A stretch of 5,108 bases of DNA, taken from Anaerolineaceae bacterium (GTDB taxonomy: Bacteria; Chloroflexota; Anaerolineae; Anaerolineales; Anaerolineaceae). Every line of letters begins with the position of its first letter. Position 1 is the first letter of the stretch. This document shows positions 1 to 5,108 of the stretch, one piece after another. The notes under the pieces were generated by a model. The model was not told where the DNA came from. It worked only from the letters and a program-made list of their open reading frames with translations, and did not search any database. Made by a program: the position numbers and the translations under genes. The stretch is taken from NCBI GenBank assembly GCA_030620065.1, contig JAUXFJ010000138.1, positions 1-5,108 of the forward strand, read 5' to 3'.

Positions 1-127
1 CATACGCCCTTACTGCTCAACCTATGGTAATCTTAAAGGCTCACTGTTGCACTGGCTACTTGAATCTGGGTAATATAATATAGCATTCCAGCACTAAAAA
101 TCCTTTTCCACTGATCGGAATAACTGA
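1..127. other. Leader region upstream of the operon
   Basis: No complete gene is visible here. On the + strand one frame is open from the window edge to a TAA at 71-73 (23 codons) and another to a TAG at 81-83. Either could be the last codons of a gene that begins before the window, but both tails are too short to recognise and may be chance. The stretch from 61 to 100 is AT-rich and holds a TATAAT hexamer. In the frame of the HAD gene there are stops at 71-73 and again at 125-127, directly before its ATG, so that gene cannot start further upstream. Confidence 0.4.
74..79 (+). promoter_or_regulatory. Candidate -10 element for the HAD-rlmN-ftsY-prfB operon
   Basis: A perfect TATAAT lies 48 nt before the ATG at 128, in an AT-rich patch, which would give a leader of about 40 nt. 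No convincing -35 box lies at 16-18 nt spacing. A TTGCAC at 47-52 is 21 nt away from this hexamer, or 18 nt from the overlapping TAATAT at 71-76. It is a sequence-only candidate with a weak -35. Confidence 0.35.
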
Positions 128-922
128 ATGATCTTGAATAAATTTCCCGGTATAAAAGCACTAATTCTTGATATGGACGGTGTCTTATGGCGTGACACAC
201 AAGCAATTGGCGATCTGCCAGCCATATTCGATAAAGTAAAACGCCTTGACCTCCAATTGCTCCTGGCTACTAATAACGCCACCAGATCTATCGATGAACA
301 TATGCTCAAGCTAAACGGTTTTGGTGTCAACGTTGATAAATCTCAAGTGATTAATTCTGCCCAGGCAGTTGCTGTTTACCTCTCAAAACGTTTTCCCCAA
401 AAAGGAGATGTGTATGTTGTTGGCGAGCCAGGGTTAAAAAGTACTTTATCAGATAATGGTTTTATCCATGCTGAAAGCTGCACACCTGATACAGCACTCG
501 CTGTCATAGCTTCACTGGATTATTCATTTACATATGAAAAATTAAAGAAAGCGACATTACTTGTCCGTTCTGGTTTGCCCGTGATCGGTACAAATCCTGA
601 TACCACCTACCCCACCCCGCAAGGACAGACCCCCGGGTCAGGAACTATCATTAAAGCAATAGAGACATCGTCTGAGGTACAGGCTGTGATTATTGGAAAG
701 CCACAACCCTTGCTCTATTCAATCGCGCTGGATAAACTGGGCACAGAACCTCAAGAGACTTTGGCGGTCGGAGATCGGCTTGAAACGGATATCGCTGGCG
801 CCCAGGCAGCCGGCTGTTTAACAGCACTGGTATTGTCAGGCGTTTCGACCCTTGATCAAGCAAAACAGTGGTATCCTCAACCTGATGTTATATGTCAAGA
901 TCTTGAAGAACTTATCCAATGA
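128..922 (+). CDS. HAD-superfamily hydrolase, subfamily IIA (NagD-like phosphatase)
   Basis: A 264-aa cytoplasmic phosphatase of the haloacid dehalogenase superfamily. All four HAD motifs are visible. Motif I is DMDGV at 15-19, with Asp15 the expected nucleophile and Asp17 the acid/base. Motif II is ATNN at 47-50. Motif III is Lys191 in IIGKPQP. Motif IV is GDRLETD at 215-221, with Asp216 and Asp221 expected to bind Mg2+. The roughly 140 residues between motifs II and III are the C2 cap typical of NagD, p-nitrophenyl-phosphatase and pyridoxal-phosphatase relatives. Length is normal for that group. The ATG at 128 directly follows an in-frame TGA, so the start is firm, although the ribosome site is weak (CGGAA around 116-120). 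The stop overlaps the rlmN start as ATGA, which implies translational coupling. The family acts on many small phosphate esters (nucleotides, sugar phosphates, pyridoxal phosphate), and the substrate here cannot be told from sequence. Confidence 0.9.
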   Translation: MILNKFPGIKALILDMDGVLWRDTQAIGDLPAIFDKVKRLDLQLLLATNNATRSIDEHMLKLNGFGVNVDKSQVINSAQAVAVYLSKRFPQKGDVYVVGEPGLKSTLSDNGFIHAESCTPDTALAVIASLDYSFTYEKLKKATLLVRSGLPVIGTNPDTTYPTPQGQTPGSGTIIKAIETSSEVQAVIIGKPQPLLYSIALDKLGTEPQETLAVGDRLETDIAGAQAAGCLTALVLSGVSTLDQAKQWYPQPDVICQDLEELIQ

Positions 923-1965
923 CTAAAAAACTGATCTACGATCTTACGCTAGACGAATTAACGCATTGGGTCTCCAAGCAGGGGGAACCAAAATATCGCG
1001 CTGCTCAGATTTGGGAAGGCTTATATAAACAATATTACAGCGATCCTGCCAGTTATTCAAATCTGTCAAAGACCCTGAAAAAACGCCTCGATCAGGCCTT
1101 TATTTTTTCACCGTTGATGCCAAGCGCCACCTTATCCTCACGAGACGGCAATACCGGAAAAACCTTGTTTGAATTGAGCGGGGGCGCCAGGATTGAGACA
1201 GTCCTGATGCGCTATACATCCCGCAACTCTTTATGCGTTTCGACGCAATCCGGTTGTGCTATGGGATGTACTTTTTGCGCTACAGGTCAAATGGGTTTCA
1301 CTCGTCACTTATCCAGCGGAGAGATCATAGCCCAAGTCCTTTATTATGCAAATATACTCAGACAATCCTCCGAATCCCTTACGAATGTCGTCTTCATGGG
1401 TATGGGTGAACCATTTCAAAACTATGATGCCTGTCTGGATGCAATTCGGAGGTTAAATGATCCAGATGGATTTAATATGGGCGCCCGTCGCTTTACAATA
1501 AGTACAGTCGGGATTGTGCCAAAGATCAAAAAGTTTGCTGATGAAGGCTTGCAAGTAAATCTTGCTATTAGTTTGCACGCTGCCGACAATGCGACCCGAA
1601 GCAGCCTGGTACCAATCAATCGCATGTACCCGATCGAAAAGGTTATTGGAGCTTGCAAATACTACATTCAAAAGACAAATCGACGGGTTTCCTTTGAATA
1701 TGGACTGATAAACGGTGTGAACGATTCCAACCTTCAAGCAATGGCGTTGGGTGATCACCTCAAGGGAATGTTATGCCATGTAAACCTGATAGCATTAAAT
1801 CCAACAGATGGTTTTGATAATACAGGCCCGAAACAAGAGCGAATTGATGCATTCTTACAAATTCTTACTGCCAAGAAGATCCAAGCGACGGTTCGCACCC
1901 GCAGGGGCATAGAAATACAAGCTGGCTGCGGACAATTAGCCTATCAGCAAAGCAACATGTTATAA
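919..1965 (+). CDS. rlmN: 23S rRNA (adenine2503-C2)-methyltransferase RlmN
   Basis: A radical-SAM methyltransferase of 348 aa. The family makes 2-methyladenosine at A2503 of 23S rRNA, next to the peptidyl-transferase centre and exit tunnel, and in some bacteria also at A37 of certain tRNAs. The [4Fe-4S]-binding CxxxCxxC is Cys113, Cys117 and Cys120 in the stretch SGCAMGCTFC. GMGEP at 161-165 is the SAM-binding glycine motif. The two mechanistic cysteines are present: Cys106 (equivalent of E. coli Cys118) and Cys337 in AGCGQL (equivalent of the methyl-carrying Cys355). The N-terminal 90 residues form the accessory RNA-binding domain, and Glu93 in ETVLM matches a conserved family residue. The paralogue Cfr methylates C8 of the same base. 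The overall match and housekeeping context favour RlmN. Translation starts within the stop of the preceding phosphatase gene (ATGA), with only a weak GAAGAA upstream, so coupling is likely. ftsY follows after 10 nt. Confidence 0.95.
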   Translation: MTKKLIYDLTLDELTHWVSKQGEPKYRAAQIWEGLYKQYYSDPASYSNLSKTLKKRLDQAFIFSPLMPSATLSSRDGNTGKTLFELSGGARIETVLMRYTSRNSLCVSTQSGCAMGCTFCATGQMGFTRHLSSGEIIAQVLYYANILRQSSESLTNVVFMGMGEPFQNYDACLDAIRRLNDPDGFNMGARRFTISTVGIVPKIKKFADEGLQVNLAISLHAADNATRSSLVPINRMYPIEKVIGACKYYIQKTNRRVSFEYGLINGVNDSNLQAMALGDHLKGMLCHVNLIALNPTDGFDNTGPKQERIDAFLQILTAKKIQATVRTRRGIEIQAGCGQLAYQQSNML

Positions 1966-1975
1966 TTTTCGCGCT

Positions 1976-2884
1976 ATGGTAGATTTATTAAAAAAATGGC
2001 GCGACGGACTTGCACGTACCAGAAATGTCACCTTCGGACGCCTTGCAGCTTTCTTGGGCACTAGTGAGATAAAAGACACAACCTGGGAAGACCTGGAGGC
2101 AATCCTGATCCAGGCGGATATTGGCATAGAAACCAGCCTGGCTATCATTGAAGCATGCAGAGAACATGTTCTAAAAGAGGGTCTGACCAAAACCGAACAA
2201 TTGAGTCAGTTTTTAAAACACGAGCTGATCAATCGGCTTGACCCTGCTCCCGATCTTGTGTTTAACAGTATTCCTGCTGTGATTCTCCTGGTTGGGGTCA
2301 ATGGTTCCGGGAAGACAACCACAGCCGCAAAACTAGCCTATTGGTTCAAGCAACAAAATAAAAAGGTTCTATTGGTGGCTGCGGATACTTACAGAGCAGC
2401 CGCAGTTGACCAGTTGCGGATTTGGAGTGAACGCTTGGAAGTTCCGTTGATTTCAGGTCAGCAAAATGGCGATCCAGGAGCAGTCACGTATGACGGCATC
2501 ACATCCGGTATCGCACGTGGCGTAGATGTTATCCTGATCGACACGGCAGGGCGTCTTCATACTCGTTTCAACCTTATGGAAGAGATCAAGAAAGTATACC
2601 GAGTAGCAAATAAAGCAAAGCCAGGTGCGCCACATGCCTGTTGGCTTGTACTTGATGCAACAACAGGACAAAATGCTCTCCAGCAAGCAAGAGCTTTCAA
2701 AGAAGCTGTAAATATCTCAGGCATTATTCTTGCCAAACTTGATTCCTCTGCCAAAGGCGGGATGGCATTTGCGGTAAAAGAACAGCTTGACCTGCCAATA
2801 TTATTTGCCGGCCTCGGTGAAAAAATGGAAGACCTACAAGTATTTGACCGTGATTCTTTTGTGGAAAGTATATTTAATTCATAA
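1976..2884 (+). CDS. ftsY: Signal recognition particle receptor FtsY
   Basis: An SRP-type GTPase of 302 aa that receives ribosome-nascent-chain-SRP complexes at the inner membrane and hands them to the Sec translocon. A four-helix N domain spans about 1-95 (WEDLEAILIQADIG at 37-50 is typical). The G domain follows: P-loop GVNGSGKT at 107-114, DTYRAAA at 137-143, DTAGR at 189-193, AKLDSSAKGG at 253-262 and GLGEKMEDLQVFD at 279-291. The C-terminal GEKxxDLQ.FD signature and the Ala in DTYRAAA separate it from the SRP protein Ffh, which has DTYRPAA and an added M domain. The long acidic A domain of the E. coli protein is absent, as in many other bacteria, so membrane contact probably depends on the short basic N-terminal helix (LLKKWRDGLARTR). 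The guanine-specificity motif begins AKLD where TKLD is usual. No Shine-Dalgarno precedes the ATG, so translation probably depends on ribosomes finishing rlmN 10 nt upstream. Confidence 0.95.
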   Translation: MVDLLKKWRDGLARTRNVTFGRLAAFLGTSEIKDTTWEDLEAILIQADIGIETSLAIIEACREHVLKEGLTKTEQLSQFLKHELINRLDPAPDLVFNSIPAVILLVGVNGSGKTTTAAKLAYWFKQQNKKVLLVAADTYRAAAVDQLRIWSERLEVPLISGQQNGDPGAVTYDGITSGIARGVDVILIDTAGRLHTRFNLMEEIKKVYRVANKAKPGAPHACWLVLDATTGQNALQQARAFKEAVNISGIILAKLDSSAKGGMAFAVKEQLDLPILFAGLGEKMEDLQVFDRDSFVESIFNS

Positions 2885-2888
2885 TCTT

Positions 2889-2893
2889 GGGAG
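2889..2893 (+). promoter_or_regulatory. Ribosome binding site of prfB
   Basis: GGGAG ends 5 nt before the ATG at 2899, in the 14-nt gap after the ftsY stop. It identifies 2899 as the true start of prfB, although the frame opened there ends after 22 codons at a UGA. The later ATG at 3059, which opens the long downstream frame, has no such signal. Confidence 0.8.
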
Positions 2894-2898
2894 ATAAG

Positions 2899-3985
2899 AT
2901 GAGCGACATAATTGGACGCTTGCAAGCCTTAAAAGAAAAAATGCTGACTCTTCAGGAGCATCTTTGACCTCGCAAACAAGAAAACTGAATTAGCTCAATT
3001 AGAAAGAGATTCAGAAACGACTGAGTTTTGGAATGACCATGAACATGCTCAATCGATAATGAAGCGCATTGCTGGTCTACGAACCCAAATTGAAGATTGG
3101 AGTATATTAGATAAAAGAGTTTCAGACTCTTTGGAACTAGCTGAACTGGGAGATGAATCCTTCCTCGCAGAGTTGGAAACCTCGGTTGATCTGCTGGAAA
3201 GTACCATAGAGAAAAAAGAGCTTGCGGTGCTCCTGTCAGGTCCACATGACCATGGGAACGCGATCCTGGCAATTCACGCTGGCGCTGGTGGTACCGATTC
3301 GCAAGATTGGGCTGCCATGCTCGAGCGCATGTATCTCCGCTGGGCTGAAATACGAGGTTATAAAACTGACATCCTCGACCGAACAGCTGGCGAAGAGGCG
3401 GGGATAAAAAGTGTCACAATTTCTGTAACAGGGTTCCTGGCTTATGGTTATCTTCGCCCTGAAAAAGGGGTTCATCGCCTTGTACGCCTTTCACCTTTTG
3501 ATGCGGCGCATCGCCGTCATACATCCTTTGCCCTTATCGAAGTGCTGCCTGAATTAGATGACAGCAGTGAGATAAACATTTCTGCAGAAGATATAAAAAT
3601 TGATGTATTTAAATCATCGGGTGCTGGCGGTCAGAACGTGCAGAAAAACTCCACAGCAGTGCGTATAACCCATATTCCGTCAGGGCTCGTAGTTAGCTGC
3701 CAGAATGAACGCTCTCAGGTTCAAAACAGGGAAAATGCCTTGCGCGTGCTGAGGGCTAGACTTCTAGAAATTAAACAGCTGGAACAGGCTGAGACGATAT
3801 CAGAATTACGCGGTGAATATACTAAAGCTGAATGGGGTAGTCAAATCCGTTCCTATGTGCTGCATCCTTACCAAATGGTTAAAGACCACAGGACAGATTA
3901 TGAAACAGGTGATACACAATCTGTCCTGGATGGAAATATTGATCCTTTTATTGAAGCGTTTCTTAGAAAGATCAAAAAGGTTTAA
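2899..3985 (+). CDS. prfB: Peptide chain release factor 2 (RF2), made by +1 programmed frameshift
   Basis: RF2 reads UAA and UGA in the ribosomal A site and triggers release of the finished protein. The coding path is 2899-2964 joined to 2966-3985, skipping T2965, giving 361 aa (the family is usually about 365). The first 22 codons end at TGA 2965-2967. A +1 shift at CTT continues with GAC and restores a perfect RF2, including DFWN-like EFWND early in domain 1. Domain 2 carries the SPF stop-recognition tripeptide at 198-200, the RF2 (not RF1) signature. GAGGQ with the catalytic GGQ is at 243-245, followed by VRITHIPSG and SQVQNRENA, all characteristic. The start is set by GGGAG 5 nt upstream. 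The gene closes a probable operon after ftsY. Expression should be autoregulated, since low RF2 slows termination at the internal UGA and favours the shift. Its stop codon overlaps that of the convergent pfkA. Confidence 0.96.
2953..2968 (+). promoter_or_regulatory. prfB programmed +1 frameshift site
   Basis: CAGGAG at 2953-2958 is an internal Shine-Dalgarno-like element, then the CAT spacer, then the slippery CTT (2962-2964), the in-frame stop TGA (2965-2967) and C2968. The spacing of three bases between the purine block and CTT, and the CTT-TGA-C core, match the well-studied E. coli prfB site (AGGGGG-TAT-CTT-TGA-C). In the known mechanism, pairing of the purine block with 16S rRNA pushes the leucyl-tRNA from CUU to UUU while the ribosome waits at UGA, a stop read only by RF2. 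Confidence 0.96.
3889..3928. repeat. 11-bp perfect inverted repeat within the 3' end of prfB
   Basis: CAGGACAGATT (3889-3899) and AATCTGTCCTG (3918-3928) are exact reverse complements separated by 18 nt. They lie in the coding sequence for the RF2 C-terminal region KDHRTDYETGDTQSVLDG. On the - strand the hairpin would form about 54 nt past the pfkA stop and is followed by TGGTCTTT, only a poor U-tract. It could therefore be a weak pfkA terminator or an RNA 3'-end stabiliser. A chance product of conserved coding sequence is also possible. Confidence 0.4.
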
Positions 3986-4950
3986 TCAAGGATCCTTGCT
4001 AACTTAAACATATCCATATTTAGCTGCTTTTTATTCGAGACGACCTCTTCCAAAGGGGTCGTTTTGACTTGATTTTCACTAAGTCCTACCAATACCCCAA
4101 ACTCACCGCGCTCGAGCGCAATAATAGCACCACTCCCAAAACGACTGGCTAATATCCTGTCGAAAGCGCTGGGTACGCCACCTCTCTGTACATGTCCCAG
4201 GATAGTTGAACGCACTTTAAATCCCAGGCGTTCCTCGTGTTTTTCGAAGAAAGTTGTTAATTTGCTAGCGTTGTATTTCGCCCCTTCAGCTACAACTATG
4301 ATCGCATGAGCTTTGCCATGCTCATATGCCTCTCGTAATGTCTCCGCAATTTCCTCGGGATCAGATTCAACCTCAGGTACAAGAATGGCTTCTGCCCCAC
4401 CAGCAATTCCCGCCATTAAAGCCAGATATCCGCAATTTCGTCCCATAACTTCAAGTAAAAAAGCCCGTTGATGCGAGGAAGCGGTCACCTTCAAACGATC
4501 CAGCGCTTCAAGCGCGATATTAAGCGCAGTATCAACACCAATCGCAATCTCGGAGCCATAAAGATCATTATCAATCGTTGAAGCAATACCCACAACTGGG
4601 TAGCCCAGCTTATGTAAATAATAAGACCCGGTCTGAGACCCATTGCCCCCGATCACGATCAAAGCATCTATTCCCTCCTGCCGAAGGCAGCGGACACCTT
4701 TTAAGCGGCCTCCTTCCGTCTTAAACTCTAAACAACGGGCGCTACCTAAAATAGTGCCGCCTTTTTGGATGATACCGCCGACATCGCGTGTTCCCATAGG
4801 GATAATATTGCCAGAAATTAAACCTGCATAACCGTTTCTAACACCATACATCTCCCAGCCCTTGGCAATACCGCATCGAATACTTGAACGGATTGCGGCA
4901 TTCATACCAGGTGCATCACCGCCGCTCGTTAAGACTGCAACTTTTTTCAT
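3982..4950 (-). CDS. pfkA: 6-phosphofructokinase, group I (ATP-type by Gly104), GGNGS variant
   Basis: A cytoplasmic glycolytic enzyme that phosphorylates fructose 6-phosphate to fructose 1,6-bisphosphate. It is 322 aa against 320 in E. coli, and the numbering matches through most of the chain. Visible landmarks are TSGGDAPGMN (8-17), Arg21 and Arg25 (effector site in E. coli), GSAR with Arg72, TIDND with catalytic Asp127 and Asp129 (125-129), SSHQR with Arg162, MGR at 169-171, Glu222, and GHVQRGG (252-258). Gly104 fits ATP rather than pyrophosphate as phosphoryl donor. However, the usual GGDGS is GGNGS here (Asn103 replaces the Mg-ATP-linked Asp103), and residue 124 is Ser where ATP enzymes usually have Gly and PPi enzymes Lys. 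The start at 4950 is chosen for its strong AAGGAGGAG 7 nt upstream. An in-frame TTG at 4980 would add 10 residues but would swallow that site. Its promoter lies in the divergent region, and its stop overlaps that of prfB. Confidence 0.92.
   Translation of the reverse strand: MKKVAVLTSGGDAPGMNAAIRSSIRCGIAKGWEMYGVRNGYAGLISGNIIPMGTRDVGGIIQKGGTILGSARCLEFKTEGGRLKGVRCLRQEGIDALIVIGGNGSQTGSYYLHKLGYPVVGIASTIDNDLYGSEIAIGVDTALNIALEALDRLKVTASSHQRAFLLEVMGRNCGYLALMAGIAGGAEAILVPEVESDPEEIAETLREAYEHGKAHAIIVVAEGAKYNASKLTTFFEKHEERLGFKVRSTILGHVQRGGVPSAFDRILASRFGSGAIIALERGEFGVLVGLSENQVKTTPLEEVVSNKKQLNMDMFKLARILD
4038..4065 (+). terminator. Probable rho-independent terminator of the prfB operon, inside pfkA
   Basis: ACGACCTCTT (4040-4049), loop CCA, and AAGGGGTCGT (4053-4062) form a 10-bp stem with one G-T wobble. 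The pairing can extend by two more pairs (A4038 and G4039 with T4064 and T4063). TTTT at 4062-4065 and then GACTTGATTTT follow. It begins about 53 nt past the prfB stop and lies antisense within codons of pfkA for TTPLEEVV. Read in the pfkA direction the same hairpin has no T-run, so it should act only on + strand transcripts. The T-tract is short, so efficiency is uncertain. Confidence 0.6.
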
Positions 4951-4955
4951 AGCTG

Positions 4956-4964
4956 CTCCTCCTT
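4956..4964 (-). promoter_or_regulatory. Strong Shine-Dalgarno of pfkA
   Basis: AAGGAGGAG on the - strand ends 5 nt before the ATG at 4950, with its AGGAGG core 7 nt away. It is the best ribosome site in the window and fixes the pfkA start. An 11-nt direct repeat, TGAAAAAAGTT, occurs at the chosen start (4949-4939) and again 30 nt upstream (4979-4969), which makes the upstream TTG look like a start by resemblance only. Confidence 0.85.
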
Positions 4965-4997
4965 CATGAACTTTTTTCAAATTACTATTTTCCGCTA

Positions 4998-5003
4998 ATT
5001 ATA
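4998..5003 (-). promoter_or_regulatory. Candidate -10 element of the pfkA promoter
   Basis: A perfect TATAAT on the - strand, preceded by GCGT. It would start transcription near 4990 and leave a leader of about 40 nt carrying the strong ribosome site. The -35 region (GTTTTT or TGTTTT at 17-18 nt spacing) is a poor match to TTGACA, so the promoter may be weak or activator-dependent. Confidence 0.5.
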
Positions 5004-5029
5004 ACGCAGCATCTAAATATAAAAACATG

Positions 5030-5045
5030 TTAAACTTAAGTTCAA
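5030..5045. repeat. Near-palindrome in the divergent intergenic region
   Basis: TTAAACTTAAGTTCAA is a dyad with 8-bp halves and one mismatched pair; its core AACTTAAGTT (5033-5042) is a perfect palindrome. GTTCAA recurs at 5040-5045 and 5047-5052, 7 nt apart. It sits between pfkA and the gene starting at 5069, upstream of the pfkA -10 and just before the ribosome site of the other gene, a suitable place for a regulator. AT-rich composition makes a chance palindrome plausible. Confidence 0.35.
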
Positions 5046-5068
5046 AGTTCAATTCAATCGAGGTTAAT

Positions 5069-5108
5069 ATGGATAAAGATATTCTCGTCGCGATCATTGA
5101 AGATGATC
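5069..5108 (+). CDS. Probable response regulator, N-terminal fragment
   Basis: The gene is cut by the window edge, leaving 13 complete codons: MDKDILVAIIEDD. A first beta-strand of hydrophobic residues (ILVAII) followed by Glu11-Asp12-Asp13 is the usual opening of a receiver (CheY-like) domain, in which the acidic residues after strand 1 help hold Mg2+ near the phosphorylated Asp. The start is supported by GAGG at 5060-5063, 5 nt before the ATG. The gene is divergent from pfkA and shares the regulatory region 4951-5068. No output domain can be seen, so the class of regulator is unknown. The call rests on very few residues. Confidence 0.55.
   Translation, partial: MDKDILVAIIEDD

Noticed and set aside
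1422..1758. Two - strand open frames of 78 and 101 aa
   Set aside because: Both are antisense to well-conserved rlmN coding sequence and have Cys- and Ser-rich compositions typical of shadow frames.
919..1965. Reading the radical-SAM enzyme as the resistance methylase Cfr
   Set aside because: The ETVLM, LCVSTQSGC and AGCGQL blocks and the housekeeping operon fit RlmN, and no resistance or mobile context is present. A phylogeny would be the decisive test.
2557..2925. 122-aa open frame on the - strand
   Set aside because: It lies antisense to the conserved FtsY G domain, has no ribosome site and resembles no family; it is a shadow frame.
2952..3475. Open frames on both strands of 61-106 aa
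   Set aside because: All overlap the confirmed RF2 reading frame and have no start signals.
3059..3985. A truncated or pseudogene prfB starting at the ATG of 3059
   Set aside because: The upstream leader, ribosome site and CTT-TGA-C recoding signal reconstitute a full-length RF2, so the gene is intact.
3813..4007. 64-aa + strand frame crossing the prfB/pfkA junction
   Set aside because: It overlaps the conserved RF2 C terminus out of frame, with no ribosome site; its extension past the stop is only chance openness.
4643..4831. 62-aa + strand frame inside pfkA
   Set aside because: It is antisense to conserved PFK motifs, including GGNGS and GSAR, with a proline-rich low-complexity product.
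4951..4980. A ten-residue N-terminal extension of PFK from the TTG at 4980
   Set aside because: It would cover the strong AAGGAGGAG ribosome site. The family normally begins at MKKxxVLTSGGD, which matches the ATG at 4950.

Overview
The window reads as an ordinary chromosomal housekeeping locus from a bacterium of moderate G+C content. The inventory is a NagD-like HAD phosphatase, RlmN, a short FtsY made only of the NG domains, an RF2 with the classic recoding site, and a group I phosphofructokinase with a GGNGS loop. By general resemblance this suits a member of the Chloroflexota (Anaerolineae-like). That assignment is inference from protein character and was not checked by any search. I see no mobile element, CRISPR array, tRNA or rRNA.

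Layout. Positions 1-127 are a non-coding leader, possibly holding the last codons of a gene that begins outside the window, plus a TATAAT-like -10. From 128 to 3985 four genes run on the + strand with almost no spacing: HAD hydrolase (128-922), rlmN (919-1965, ATGA overlap), ftsY (1976-2884, 10-nt gap) and prfB (2899-3985, 14-nt gap). They are probably one operon. prfB is split by an in-frame UGA at 2965-2967 inside a canonical +1 programmed frameshift site, so the intact RF2 is 361 aa. pfkA lies on the - strand (4950-3982) and converges on prfB so tightly that the two TAA stop codons share the four bases TTAA at 3982-3985. A good + strand hairpin terminator sits inside the 3' end of pfkA. A second long inverted repeat sits inside the 3' end of prfB. 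From 4951 to 5068 is a divergent regulatory region with a strong pfkA Shine-Dalgarno, a TATAAT -10 for pfkA and a near-palindrome. The first 13 codons of a probable response regulator begin at 5069 and run off the edge.

How the genes fit together. Three of the four operon genes serve protein synthesis and export. RlmN methylates A2503 of 23S rRNA near the peptidyl-transferase centre, RF2 releases finished chains at UAA/UGA in that same centre, and FtsY docks SRP-bound ribosomes at the membrane. The HAD phosphatase is translationally coupled to rlmN but its substrate cannot be read from the sequence. pfkA is a separate glycolytic unit. I did not find an undescribed system. The points most worth a second look are the Asn103/Ser124 active-site variant of the phosphofructokinase, the zero-spacing convergent junction with terminators apparently nested in the opposing genes, and the prfB recoding site.
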